Source: Nocardia abscessus NBRC 100374 | GTDB lineage: Bacteria > Actinomycetota > Actinomycetes > Mycobacteriales > Mycobacteriaceae | DNA length: 64,000 nt | NCBI RefSeq assembly: GCF_000308455.1 | Contig: NZ_BAFP01000274.1 | Coordinates: 186,001-250,000 of the forward strand | Reading direction: 5' to 3' | Notes under the pieces: generated by a model | What the model saw: only the letters and a program-made list of their open reading frames with translations | Database searches by the model: none | What the model was told of the DNA's origin: nothing | Shown here: one piece after another, positions 34,521-43,143 of the stretch | Layout: each line of letters starts with the position of its first letter | Numbering within the stretch: position 1 is the first letter of the stretch | Position numbers and translations under genes: made by a program

Positions 34521-34831
34521 TCGGGGACCGCGACGCCGAGCGCGCCGACGCCGAACTCGACGTCCTCACCGACGTTATCGGCACCCTCGTTGCCGCCACC
34601 ACGGACGCCGTGCGGGACGGGATGACCGACACCACCCGCGTGCGTGTGATGGCGATGGTGGTCTTGGAGCTGATCAGCAGTGCCCGCACTGCTGCCGGTC
34701 CGCACACCGGACGGCTGTATGCCGCCCCGGTACTCGATCCGATCATCGAGAACATTCCCGCCGCCGAGGACCTGACCTTTCTGGACCTGTTGATCCCCGC
34801 GATCATCGGCCAGCACATCAACCGCACTTGA
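34517..34831 (+). CDS. Hypothetical helical protein
   Basis: 104 residues from ATG 34517, overlapping the previous stop (ATGA). Acidic helical start (DRDAERADAELDVLTDVIG) and hydrophobic end (DLTFLDLLIPAIIGQHI). No family recognised. Last gene of the operon, followed by a multi-stem hairpin. Confidence 0.6.
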   Translation: MIGDRDAERADAELDVLTDVIGTLVAATTDAVRDGMTDTTRVRVMAMVVLELISSARTAAGPHTGRLYAAPVLDPIIENIPAAEDLTFLDLLIPAIIGQHINRT

Positions 34832-34843
34832 CCCACCCAGACC

Positions 34844-34912
34844 GCCCCGGCACACCCGCGTGTCCCCTGGTCTGCCCTTTGCACCGCAGGGGCAGCACGC
34901 CCGTGCCGGGGC
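34844..34912 (+). terminator. Nested hairpin after the accessory operon
   Basis: GCCCCGGCAC/GTGCCGGGGC (10 bp) encloses GCGTG/CACGC and CCCCTG/CAGGGG, giving a three-part stem 12 nt past the stop codon at 34,831. Confidence 0.65.
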
Positions 34913-35091
34913 ACCCAAAAGGGGGAAGGATGCGCGGGCGGGACTCCACATCGATGTGCCCAACCGAACCCGCCGCCATTCTTCCCCGAACCGACTCGAA
35001 TCTACTGAGCGACAACAGTCTTCGCTCTGATGCGACGCCCTTGTACGGAAGGTCCGCCTATGCGCACTCCCGCCAGAAAGCGGGGTATGTG

Positions 35092-35301
35092 ATGACATCC
35101 CCGCTACCGAACGAACCGGATGTGCACCTGATCGTGCGGCTGCGCGGCTACCACTTGCACTACGCGGCATGCTTCACTGCCGCTTTGATCTTCGTCCAGG
35201 ACGAAGGGGTACGGCACCGCACAGACGGCGTATCCGTCGCTGGTGACGCACCCGACTGCCTACCGAGGTTGCCCGAGGAACGGCTGTATGTAGAGCGATG
35301 A
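35092..35301 (+). CDS. Small conserved protein (PDVHL family), second copy
   Basis: 69 residues from ATG 35092. Blocks PDVHLIVRLRG, YAACFTAALIFVQD and LPEERLYVER match the element protein at 24,977-25,195. Placed after a terminator, so probably its own unit. Function unknown. Confidence 0.68.
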   Translation: MTSPLPNEPDVHLIVRLRGYHLHYAACFTAALIFVQDEGVRHRTDGVSVAGDAPDCLPRLPEERLYVER

Positions 35302-35382
35302 TGTGACACCCACCTCCACCCGCCGCTTGCCCGGTGTCCGTGCGGGCGCGAGACTGACCTGTTCGGACCACAACGAGAGGGA

Positions 35383-35919
35383 GTGAATGTGGAGAATGAC
35401 GAGCAGATGATTATGGACCTCGGTGTGGAAATCGAGGTAGACGAAAAGCTGGTGCGGCAGCGGCAGGAATGGGCCGCGTGGATTGCGCCGGAGCGTATGG
35501 AATCGCAGATACAGAAATTCCTTACGGACACGCTTCCGGATGTGCACCCGGAATTGTCACCGTGCCCATGGTGGGAGCGTCCATTTCTGTCCCATATCGA
35601 AGAAGCGGCCGACGCCGTTTTTCTCGACGCACTAACTACACTGTCGCCCGAGAATGCCGATACCGTCGATCAGTACGCTCGTTTCCTTGGTGAGTATTTC
35701 GTCCGGCAGGCGGGTGCGGAATGGTTCGATGCTCCTGGCACCAGCGCTCCGATATACGAGGTGATCGGCCCGAGTCTGCGTTTCGGCTACACCGATAGCG
35801 TTTTCGGTGCGCTCTATCTCGTGCAGTGGGCGATCGAGGAAGGTTGCTCGGACGTAACGATGGAAGCTCACAGCATGGGCCTGGACTGGGACGACTGGAA
35901 AACCCACTCTCGCCGGTGA
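35383..35919 (+). CDS. Hypothetical acidic protein, possible partner/immunity protein
   Basis: 178 residues from GTG 35383 (GTG 35389 is possible). Strongly acidic with many aromatic residues (CPWWERPF, AQ-like WFDAP, GLDWDDWK) and no membrane segment. Size, charge and place 57 bp upstream of a putative nuclease are like an immunity or antitoxin protein, but this is inference; it is not recognised by sequence. Confidence 0.55.
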   Translation: MNVENDEQMIMDLGVEIEVDEKLVRQRQEWAAWIAPERMESQIQKFLTDTLPDVHPELSPCPWWERPFLSHIEEAADAVFLDALTTLSPENADTVDQYARFLGEYFVRQAGAEWFDAPGTSAPIYEVIGPSLRFGYTDSVFGALYLVQWAIEEGCSDVTMEAHSMGLDWDDWKTHSRR

Positions 35920-35975
35920 TGGCGTATACCACAACATCTCTCACCTGACTTCTGCTCCACGGGGGTGGCCGACCT

Positions 35976-37124
35976 ATGTCCGACGACGATGCTAGACGCC
36001 GGGAGGAAAACCGCGAGAGATTCCGCCGACAAGAGGCGCAGAGCAGACAGCGTGGCCGGGACAATCCCCAGAAGGGGGAGCGGTTTCATCGGGGTATGGC
36101 GCAGATGCGCGGCGAGACCCGCGAAAACGGGTGGGTTCGCGAGCGCAGAGAATACACCACGGAAGGGAACCGCCGTATCGACCAGGCGCGCGTGTATACC
36201 GAGCGTGGAGAACGTGCTTTCACCGAATATAAGTCCGGTCGTGTCGATGACACGCAAGAGACGCGCAAGCAAATCGCCATAGACCGGCATCTACTCGAGA
36301 CGGGAAGATATAATTCCGGCGCTTGGGTAACGGTCCAGGGAAAGCATATCCCGCAGGAAATCCGTGCTTTGCTTCAGCAGATGGAGCGGGATTTCAAGGG
36401 CCGATTCCAGCACATTGAGGTATCGCAAGAATTGGCTGTGCAGGCCATCGACTTGGGTAAGAGCCTGGAGCTGGTTCAGCAGCTCGAATTGCCCGGTGTC
36501 GGCGAGAAGGCGCGGCAGCAGCGGCAGCAGGAGAAGGCGAAGCGGCAGGAGAAAATCGCAGAGCTGGCGAAGGCGCGTGAGCGAGCCGAGAAGTTCCGGA
36601 AGATGCAGCAGTTCCGCGAAGCCGCTGCGTGTGGTCGGGCGGAGGCTCCGCGGCAGGTCGAACGCGACCGGCAGGCCAGAGAGGAAGCCGAGCGTGCCAG
36701 GCAAGCACACCGAACGCCGGAGAACGAGCGGGCACGGGTGGAACGGGAGGCCGCCGAACGGGTGGCGCGGGAATTCCCGGTGCCCGACCAGTACTCGCAG
36801 CGGGAGGCCGCCGATGCTGGGGAACAAGCGGCCCGAGAGGCGGCCGACGCTGCCGGCGTGGAGCGTGCAGCAGCCGAGGCCCGCGCGGCAGCGGAGAAGG
36901 AGCGTGAGGCTGCCTTGCAGGACCTGAACAAGGCGCGGAACGCGGCGTTCAGGGAGTTGGACGAAAAGGGGCGTCTGTCGGAGGTGGAAAGACTGTTGTG
37001 GTTGGGGCAGGCGCAGCACCCGCAAGCGGCAGTCCGGCAGCCGCCTGGTCATGTCCCGGGTGTTGTGCGAGGCGGCACCGGGCATGGACAGGACCGCTCG
37101 CGCGGAGTAGCTCGCGAACAATAG
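35976..37124 (+). CDS. Coiled-coil protein with PD-(D/E)XK-like nuclease motif
   Basis: 382 residues from ATG 35976. N-terminal 70 residues are Arg/Glu-rich. Residues ~65-155 contain NRRIDQARVY followed 12 residues later by TEYKSGRV, the D...ExK spacing of restriction-endonuclease-like nucleases, then VEVSQELAVQAIDLGK-type segments (here HIEVSQELAVQAIDLG). Residues ~170-340 are highly charged coiled coil (EKARQQRQQEKAKRQEK). Possibly a toxin or defence nuclease paired with the preceding gene. Confidence 0.6.
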   Translation: MSDDDARRREENRERFRRQEAQSRQRGRDNPQKGERFHRGMAQMRGETRENGWVRERREYTTEGNRRIDQARVYTERGERAFTEYKSGRVDDTQETRKQIAIDRHLLETGRYNSGAWVTVQGKHIPQEIRALLQQMERDFKGRFQHIEVSQELAVQAIDLGKSLELVQQLELPGVGEKARQQRQQEKAKRQEKIAELAKARERAEKFRKMQQFREAAACGRAEAPRQVERDRQAREEAERARQAHRTPENERARVEREAAERVAREFPVPDQYSQREAADAGEQAAREAADAAGVERAAAEARAAAEKEREAALQDLNKARNAAFRELDEKGRLSEVERLLWLGQAQHPQAAVRQPPGHVPGVVRGGTGHGQDRSRGVAREQ

Positions 37125-37134
37125 CCGTCCCCGC

Positions 37135-37260
37135 TCGATCGGCTCACAGTGTGGCCGGTTTGAGGTTGCCCCGGTCTTCCGGACGTGGCACCTGCATCGG
37201 GTCCAGCCGCAGAATGGGCATCGCACACATGCTTCTCTGAACTAACCTCGAGCCGATCGA
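37135..37260. repeat. 11-bp inverted repeat pair
   Basis: TCGATCGGCTC (37,135-37,145) and GAGCCGATCGA (37,250-37,260) bracket 104 bp of non-coding DNA between the accessory block and the GFA gene. Could mark the right boundary of the block or be chance. Confidence 0.35.
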
Positions 37261-37358
37261 CGGTGTGGCTGGATCAGTGGGCGTGTGCCGCCCGACTCGT
37301 GGCGATCAACAACGCGCGCCATTGGATGAAACGACATGGTGTCCAGCAAAGGAGCGAT

Positions 37359-37721
37359 GTGAACGGCGGCTGTCTCTGCGGCAATATCCGGTTCTCCGCG
37401 ACCGGCGACCCGGACTTCCCTCATCTGTGCTCGTGCGAGCACTGCCAGAGGCTTTCAGGTGCCCCTGTGATGTCGTGGGTGTCTTTCCCGGAGGAAGGAT
37501 TCGCGTGGACCGGTCCGGGTGGGGAACCGACCTGGTTCGAGACCTTCCCGCAGATCCGCCGCGGGTTCTGTCCGAAGTGCGGTTCCTCGGTCGCGTCCAA
37601 GGGAGATGAAGCCGGCTTGGTGGGGGTCACGATCACGGCCTTGGATGATCATGCCGACCTGGTGCCGGTCAAGCAGAGCTTTGCTCACAACGCGGTCCCG
37701 TGGATGGCCCCGCTGAGTTGA
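37359..37721 (+). CDS. GFA/CENP-V family protein (glutathione-dependent formaldehyde-activating-like)
   Basis: 120 residues from GTG 37359 (AAAGGAG just upstream; a longer frame lacks a ribosome site). Zinc-binding cysteines GGCLCGNIRF (3-6), CSCEHCQ (~26-32) and GFCPKCGSS (~71-79) are all present. Family members occur with or without formaldehyde-related activity; in mycothiol-using actinobacteria the name is only structural. Confidence 0.8.
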   Translation: MNGGCLCGNIRFSATGDPDFPHLCSCEHCQRLSGAPVMSWVSFPEEGFAWTGPGGEPTWFETFPQIRRGFCPKCGSSVASKGDEAGLVGVTITALDDHADLVPVKQSFAHNAVPWMAPLS

Positions 37722-37900
37722 GGCGCTGCCCTGCTGGACAACCCATCCGGGCTGTCTCGCAAGGGTGTTGGTTTCGTTCTCCTAGCCCCCGCTGGACGGT
37801 CGCGCCAGGGTGATCACGACGGGCCCGGTCAGTGTGTCGCATAGTGAGCGTGACGATTCGAAGTGGAGACGACGGAAGACTCCGCCTCTATGGTGGACCG

Positions 37901-38266
37901 ATGGCGTCGGTTAGACAGATCCAAGTCACCTTCGACTGCGCGGAACCTGAGCGCGTCGCTCGTTTCTGGTCTGAGGTATTGGGGTACGAGCACCGGGGCT
38001 CAGCATGTATTGATCCCTCAGGTGCGGGCCCGCGCCTGTACTTCCAGCGTGTGCCCGAGGGGAAGGTCGTGAAGAATCGGCTGCATCTCGACGTGCGGGT
38101 CGGCACCGGGCTCGTGGGTGACGAGCGCGTGGCTGCACTCGAGTCCGAATGCGCACGACTGGTCGCGCTCGGCGCGGTACGCGTGCGACTGCTGCGCGCC
38201 GATGGAGTCAACGAGTCGTGCCTGGTGATGCAGGACATCGAGGGCAACGAGTTCTGTCTCGACTGA
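37901..38266 (+). CDS. VOC (glyoxalase-like) family protein
   Basis: 121 residues from ATG 37901. Begins QIQVTFDCAEPERVARFWSE, the N-terminal strand-helix of actinobacterial glyoxalase-like proteins, and ends with LVMQDIEGNEFCLD, carrying the usual C-terminal Glu ligand. Probably a metal-dependent lyase, isomerase or dioxygenase, or a binding protein; substrate unknown. Confidence 0.78.
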   Translation: MASVRQIQVTFDCAEPERVARFWSEVLGYEHRGSACIDPSGAGPRLYFQRVPEGKVVKNRLHLDVRVGTGLVGDERVAALESECARLVALGAVRVRLLRADGVNESCLVMQDIEGNEFCLD

Positions 38267-38275
38267 GTAGTCGAG
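38258..38275 (+). terminator. Small hairpin at the VOC gene end
   Basis: CTCGACT-GAGT-AGTCGAG overlaps the stop codon. Short 7-bp stem; weak terminator candidate. Confidence 0.3.
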
Positions 38276-38469
38276 AACGTGGCACCTTCGCACGGATCCG
38301 CCAGCGATCAGCACGAACATCCGCTTCTGCCGCATAGCGCGCTGATCGAACTGGCTGGCGCGGGCAGGCGACCTTCAGTGAGGATTCCGGTCGCCGGCTG
38401 GCCGGCGACCTGTGGGTTCGTGCTGAAACCTGGGATCGGTAGGTGGCGTGCGCGGCGTCTACTTATCGC

Positions 38470-38868
38470 ATGACATCTTCACAACCTCCTACGAACCAAC
38501 CGCAGTCCGCCGGCTTGGACAAAAAGACCAGCGCGATCCTGTCGTACGCACTGGGGTGGCTCACCGGAATCATCTTCCTATTCGTGGGAAAGAACGATCC
38601 CGATGTGAAATTCCATGCCTCGCAATCGATCGTCTTCTTCGGGGCGGTCTCGGTGGTCAATATTGTTCTGAGCATCGTCGGCTCGCTCCTCGGAGTCCTG
38701 GGGATCATCTTCAGCCTCGCCGGACTCGCAGTCGCGGTCTTCGCAGTCGTCGTCTGGATCATGGCCATGGTCCAGGCGAACAACACCGGCGGTGTCCGCG
38801 CAGAGCTTCCCATCGTCGGAAAACTCACTGCGCCATATGCCGATCAGTTGGCCAACGCGGTCAAGTAG
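38470..38868 (+). CDS. DUF4870/Tic20-like small membrane protein
   Basis: 132 residues from ATG 38470. LDKKTSAILSYALGWLTGI, FVGKNDPDVKFHASQS and two or three further hydrophobic segments match the DUF4870 family. Ends in VGKLTAPYADQLANAVK. Role unknown. Followed by a strong hairpin. Confidence 0.78.
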   Translation: MTSSQPPTNQPQSAGLDKKTSAILSYALGWLTGIIFLFVGKNDPDVKFHASQSIVFFGAVSVVNIVLSIVGSLLGVLGIIFSLAGLAVAVFAVVVWIMAMVQANNTGGVRAELPIVGKLTAPYADQLANAVK

Positions 38869-38927
38869 CGGCGTATTCGAAGGCTGTCGGCACCCCCGCC
38901 GGCGGCCAGACACGACAGTCCGAAGAG

Positions 38928-38956
38928 CAACGGCCCGAGGCTATCTCGGGCCGTTG
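38928..38956 (+). terminator. 12-bp hairpin terminator
   Basis: CAACGGCCCGAG pairs exactly with CTCGGGCCGTTG around a 5-nt loop, 60 nt after the DUF4870 gene. Confidence 0.75.
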
Positions 38957-39219
38957 CCGTCCGCGCGGAACGTCCGGTCATGGCTCCCGTTTATGTCAAG
39001 AGGCGGTGGTCAGTTCGATCGGGGCTGTCGGCATGGAACCAACTGAGCGCCGGGCGCGGTGAAGTCATCGGGTGTTCGCGTGCCGTATGTCGAATCGATC
39101 ACCGACCGAAAACCACGACCGGTTCCATGAAGACACCGAACTGAACGTTTGTCCAGTTCAATGTTTCGCGTTGGTTCGTCGCCGCACCAACGGCCGACCG
39201 ACCGACGGAGTAGCTCGCC

Positions 39220-40419
39220 ATGCGGATGCCGCGACTCCTCGCGCCACTGATCGGTGCGCTCGCCCTGACCACCGTTCTCACCACCGCCGTCCCCGCCGAC
39301 GCGCGGGCCGAGACCGACTCACTCGCCGCCACGCCGGTGACGGACGCGCCGTGCGGTGTCGGCGCGCCCACCTTCGACGACATCGTCGGGGCCGCGGCCA
39401 CCGCCCTGCGCACCGCCATGCCGGCCGACCAGATCACGGTCTTCGACCAGCGGGTCGCCGAATTCCGGAACACACTGGCCGCCGTCCGCGTGCACCGAGA
39501 CGGGCTGCCGGTGCATCCCGAGACGGTCAATCCGCGAACAGAATTCCTGGACGATCCGATCGTCACCTACCTCGTCAACAGCCTCGACGCCGTCCGCACC
39601 GGGCGGATCGACCAGACCGTGTCGGTGTCCCAGCTCACCGTCAACGACGCGATCGAAACCTTCATTCTCGCGACCCGGATCGTGAAGATTCCCGCGCAGT
39701 TGGCCGCGAGCCTGGTGCCCACGGTCGGGATCGTGCTCAAACCGTTGGTGGGCGCGGCGTTCAACGGGGTCAAGACGTTGGCGCGCGAGGTCCAGGACCA
39801 CATCGCCGCCACCTGCGCCGCACCGAACCGGTATCCGCGGCTGACGCTGGAGGAGCCGGTCACCGAGCGGGTGGCGCTGCCCGCGCCGATCATCGACCTC
39901 GCCAACACGCTCATGCGCGCCGACGGCGGCTGCACGCCGGTCGCCGAACTGACCATGTCCACGCTGGTCGAGCGCACCCGTTCCTACCTGGAAACGCAGC
40001 CGCTCGACCACATCGCGGTCGACAGCACCGCCGAAGCCGTGCAGACGTTCCTGCGCGACAACCGCGTCGCCAAGATCGCCCTCATGCGGCGCACCGAAGA
40101 ACTCGGCCCGCTGGTCGACGCCATCGATCACGGCGTGCTGACCTTCCTCACCAATTTCGGGTTCGACCTCTACGAAGGCACCGCGCTCGACACCGTCGCC
40201 CTCGCCGACGTCCGCGTCGAACACGCCTTCGACCTGGCCACCCTCGCCCTCGACATCACCAGCCTGCTGCTCAGCGTCGGCAACACCGCGCTCGGCTGGA
40301 CCGGCGTGGCATCGCCGGTCACCACCCCGCTGTCCCTCGCCCAAACTCTCGCCTTCGCGCCGACGACCTACGGCACGCCGATCGTGAAGGGCGTCATGCA
40401 ATCCATGTGCGCCACCTAG
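39220..40419 (+). CDS. Secreted protein of unknown function
   Basis: 399 residues. Signal peptide 1-31 (ALALTTVLTTAVPADARAE). The mature part is largely helical with two internal segments of similar type (EFRNTLAAVRVHRDG, AIETFILATRIVKIP; then AVQTFLRDNRVAKIALMRR), plus four Cys in the mature part. This looks like the Nocardia class of large exported hypothetical proteins. No catalytic motif seen. The 3' end overlaps the opposing gene by 4 bp. Confidence 0.7.
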   Translation: MRMPRLLAPLIGALALTTVLTTAVPADARAETDSLAATPVTDAPCGVGAPTFDDIVGAAATALRTAMPADQITVFDQRVAEFRNTLAAVRVHRDGLPVHPETVNPRTEFLDDPIVTYLVNSLDAVRTGRIDQTVSVSQLTVNDAIETFILATRIVKIPAQLAASLVPTVGIVLKPLVGAAFNGVKTLAREVQDHIAATCAAPNRYPRLTLEEPVTERVALPAPIIDLANTLMRADGGCTPVAELTMSTLVERTRSYLETQPLDHIAVDSTAEAVQTFLRDNRVAKIALMRRTEELGPLVDAIDHGVLTFLTNFGFDLYEGTALDTVALADVRVEHAFDLATLALDITSLLLSVGNTALGWTGVASPVTTPLSLAQTLAFAPTTYGTPIVKGVMQSMCAT

Positions 40420-40928
40420 GCGGCTGGGGTCAGTCTCCAGTTGTTGTACTGGCTCCACCACTCGGCGGTCCGGCCCGTGCCGATCTCTTGGGCGTTACCG
40501 CGCAGGTAGCCATCGTCGAACCAGGTTCCTTGGTAGACACCGGTTTTCCCATCGGACCAGCGGATGGTGAATCTGATCAATCGTCCCTGGATCCGGCCGT
40601 CCACGACCTCACCGGAGAAGGTAAGGGTGTTGGCGACTCCGTTGAACGACATGATCGTGTTTGCCGCGTTGGTCTCACGCCAGGTGACCTTGACTTTGAA
40701 TCCGATCGGGTTATCGTCCGTACCGGACAGGCGCTGATGCACACCCCAATCGGTCTGCAGATCCACCGAGCTGGGTGGCACAGCTGATGCGGGCACGGTA
40801 CCGGCGATGGTGAGAGCGGCAGTCGCGCCGAGCACGAAAAGCCAAGCGGGCAGGATACGTTTGATGGCGGCGGTGATACCGATGGTGAGAGCGCCCAGTC
40901 GAAGGGCGTGTGCGGTGCGAGAAAACAT
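40416..40928 (-). CDS. Secreted protein of unknown function
   Basis: 170 residues. Long signal sequence or membrane anchor (~25-50, WLFVLGATAALTIAGTVPASA). Mature ~120 residues form a beta-rich domain (FKVKVTWRET, TLTFSGEVVDGRIQGRLIRF, VYQGTWFDDGYLRG). No enzyme signature. Shares its MFSR start with the next upstream gene. Confidence 0.65.
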   Translation of the reverse strand: MFSRTAHALRLGALTIGITAAIKRILPAWLFVLGATAALTIAGTVPASAVPPSSVDLQTDWGVHQRLSGTDDNPIGFKVKVTWRETNAANTIMSFNGVANTLTFSGEVVDGRIQGRLIRFTIRWSDGKTGVYQGTWFDDGYLRGNAQEIGTGRTAEWWSQYNNWRLTPAA

Positions 40929-41022
40929 GGAGATCTCCCCATTATTCCGGTGGCGCAGGGGATCTCGTGCTGTGACACATATCCGGGCACGCCACTTCGA
41001 TGTTGCTCGTCGGCGAGCATTC

Positions 41023-41403
41023 CTAGTCGCAGACCTTCAATGCGTCGGCCTGGTTGTCGCCACCGGCCGGCATATTGCCCCGGCCGTTGTCGGGAACGGA
41101 GGCGAGCAGTTGCCACTGCTGACCGTTCCAGTTGTAGACCCCGACGGTCTTTCCGGTGCGGTTCCAATATGAGGTCAAACGATCGCCGACACCGCCGTTG
41201 CCGATGTCGTGGAGCAGACAGTTCGCGTCGATCTGGACGAACATGCCGGTGCCATCGCGGTGGTCGAAGCCGCAGAATGTTCCTCCCGGGCAGTCATAAG
41301 CCGCCGAGGCCGGAGCAGCTGAGATGACCGTGCCGCACGCGACGGCCGCGAGCGCGGCTGTCGCCGCGATCGCGGAACGGCGAGGCAGTGAGCGTGAAAA
41401 CAT
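41023..41403 (-). CDS. Secreted peptidase inhibitor family I36-like protein
   Basis: 126 residues from ATG 41403. Signal peptide (~1-34, ISAAPASA). The mature domain begins YDCPGGTFCGFDHRDGTG, the signature of the I36/beta-gamma-crystallin-like proteins of actinobacteria, with later RLTSYWNRTGKTVGVYN. Likely a small exported inhibitor or structural protein. Confidence 0.8.
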   Translation of the reverse strand: MFSRSLPRRSAIAATAALAAVACGTVISAAPASAAYDCPGGTFCGFDHRDGTGMFVQIDANCLLHDIGNGGVGDRLTSYWNRTGKTVGVYNWNGQQWQLLASVPDNGRGNMPAGGDNQADALKVCD

Positions 41404-41553
41404 GAGTGTCCCTTCGGAGCCGGTCGTCCCGGGCTGAACCGGCAAACTCCAGAGCCTGCCTCGCAGTCCGGCCTCCTCATGATCAGCGGCTCGGGTACGC
41501 CGTGACTATCCTCGCCGCGCGAGTTATGTCCGCTGGACGCGAGCGGATCCGTC

Positions 41554-42522
41554 TCAGCTGCGCAGGGTCGTGGACGGGCTCACACCCCAGCGCTTGCGAT
41601 ACAGGGCCGAGAACCGCCCGAGGTGCCAGAAACCCCAGTCGGCGGCGATTGCCGCGATCGTGGTCGTGGTGGGGTCCGCTGCGGCGAGTTCGGCGTGCAC
41701 CCCGACGAGCCGGGCTTCGCGTAACCGCTCGGTCGGGGTGGTGTCCAGATACCGCCGGAACCCTTCTTGCAGGCTTCGCACCGAAATCCCCACTGCCGCG
41801 GCAATATCGGCGACGGAAGGCATATCCCGCGCCTGGTCGGCGATCAATTGTTCGGCTCGGCGGATGGGCCGCGGAGTTGAGTTCGCGACGCTACCGCCGA
41901 ACAGCAGCTCCGAGCAGCTGTTCGGTTGGGCCAGCAGGAGTTGCGACATGATCAACTGTTCGAACTGCGGCCGCAACCGCGAGTCGCGGAGCAGGCCCGG
42001 ACCTGCGGCGTCCAGGTGCAGCATGCGCAGCGTTTCGAGCCAGGACCGGACAGCGGGTGAGCGCAACTGCATCGTCGGCGACATCCGCAGCGGGCGATCC
42101 GGCGACCGGCCGAGTACCCGCCGCAGGTGCGTATCGAGCGCGTCCCGGTCGATCCGGACGAGCAGATGCCGGCTGCGGTCGTGCGCGTTCATATCCAGCG
42201 GCGCATCCGGATCGGGGACCGACGCGACAGTGGTGTCGGAGGCAATATCCATAGCACCTGTGCGAACTCGGACCCGGCCGGCCAGTGGGATCTGGACGAT
42301 ACAAAAGCTCTCTGTCGGCTCGGATCTGATCCGAACCTGGACCCCGTACCCGAGATAGGCCAGGCCGATGTCCCCGAAGCCGATGAAATCGCACCGCGCG
42401 TCCATGGTGCCGGGCCCCGGATCGAGCCGATGATCCCGCAGAATTCGGCCCATCCGCACCCGCGCCTCCTCCGCGTCATTGGTGCGGAACAGGCGATGCC
42501 CGGACAGCGGTTCGACGTCCAT
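41554..42522 (-). CDS. AraC-family transcriptional regulator
   Basis: 322 residues from ATG 42522. N-terminal ligand domain (GYGVQVRIRS, VQIPLAGRVRV, LLVRIDRDAL) of the AraC_binding_2 type. C-terminal double HTH (~220-320): MPSVADIAAAVGISVRSLQE, FRRYLDTTPTERLREARL, IAAIAADWGFWHLGRFS. Target unknown; no enzyme gene directly adjoins. Confidence 0.82.
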   Translation of the reverse strand: MDVEPLSGHRLFRTNDAEEARVRMGRILRDHRLDPGPGTMDARCDFIGFGDIGLAYLGYGVQVRIRSEPTESFCIVQIPLAGRVRVRTGAMDIASDTTVASVPDPDAPLDMNAHDRSRHLLVRIDRDALDTHLRRVLGRSPDRPLRMSPTMQLRSPAVRSWLETLRMLHLDAAGPGLLRDSRLRPQFEQLIMSQLLLAQPNSCSELLFGGSVANSTPRPIRRAEQLIADQARDMPSVADIAAAVGISVRSLQEGFRRYLDTTPTERLREARLVGVHAELAAADPTTTTIAAIAADWGFWHLGRFSALYRKRWGVSPSTTLRS

Positions 42523-42917
42523 TCCCACTCCCGAAGCACAGTCACCGAAGGTCGGAAGTCCGATTCTAGCGGCGCCACCCGACTCCAATACTGGTTGCGC
42601 GCAAGGAAAATCCGCAACGCCGACAAGATCGCCGCCGCAGCTGCGGCTACTGCCCACCCACAGCACATCAGCCTGCCCCGCGAGGCTCTCACCGCCACCA
42701 TGATCGCCGATTTGGCGAGGGAAGCCGCGGCCCTCAACGGCGCTCATCCGCGACAACCGGCCCTACCAACCGGCCCACCCGGCACAGCAGCAGCCTGCCC
42801 TAGCTTGACAACTCCATTGGGAAGTCTCCGGTAGATCTCCGGTTTTTCTTGGTCGTTAAACCACCTACCTGAGACCTCACCCATCCACCGACGCAGACAA
42901 CAGCTTTCACCAAACGG
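42523..42917. other. Intergenic region without a supported gene
   Basis: 395 bp between the AraC gene and a strong hairpin. Short frames on both strands lack starts and family likeness. A locally AT-richer stretch (42,800-42,870) is seen. Confidence 0.4.
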
Positions 42918-42952
42918 TTGGGGGTGGCACCGCACAGCGGTGCCACCCCCAA
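42918..42952. terminator. Perfect 16-bp hairpin downstream of the conservon
   Basis: TTGGGGGTGGCACCGC pairs with its exact complement across ACA, 190 nt after the last conservon gene. A strong terminator candidate for the operon. Confidence 0.7.
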
Positions 42953-43143
42953 CTCACTTCGACACAGACCCTAGTACTCCGGCCGGACTTCGTGATCGAT
43001 GATGCTGCTGGTCAGGCCGCCGGCCGAGCTCGACAGCGTAGTCGGTGACCGGTGGCAGCAACAGTTCGACGAGTTCACCGCCAGTCGCCTCAGCAGCTCG
43101 CTGTGCGCAGCAACTGGCAGCAGGCCGGCTATGTCGTTTCGGG

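Noticed and set aside
34399..35091. Long 5' extension of the small PDVHL-family gene
   Set aside because: It overlaps the upstream coupled genes and the nested terminator. The paralogue at 24,977-25,195 starts at the equivalent short position.
42744..42935. 63-codon minus-strand frame before the hairpin
   Set aside because: Partly overlaps the terminator hairpin, has no ribosome site and no recognisable family.
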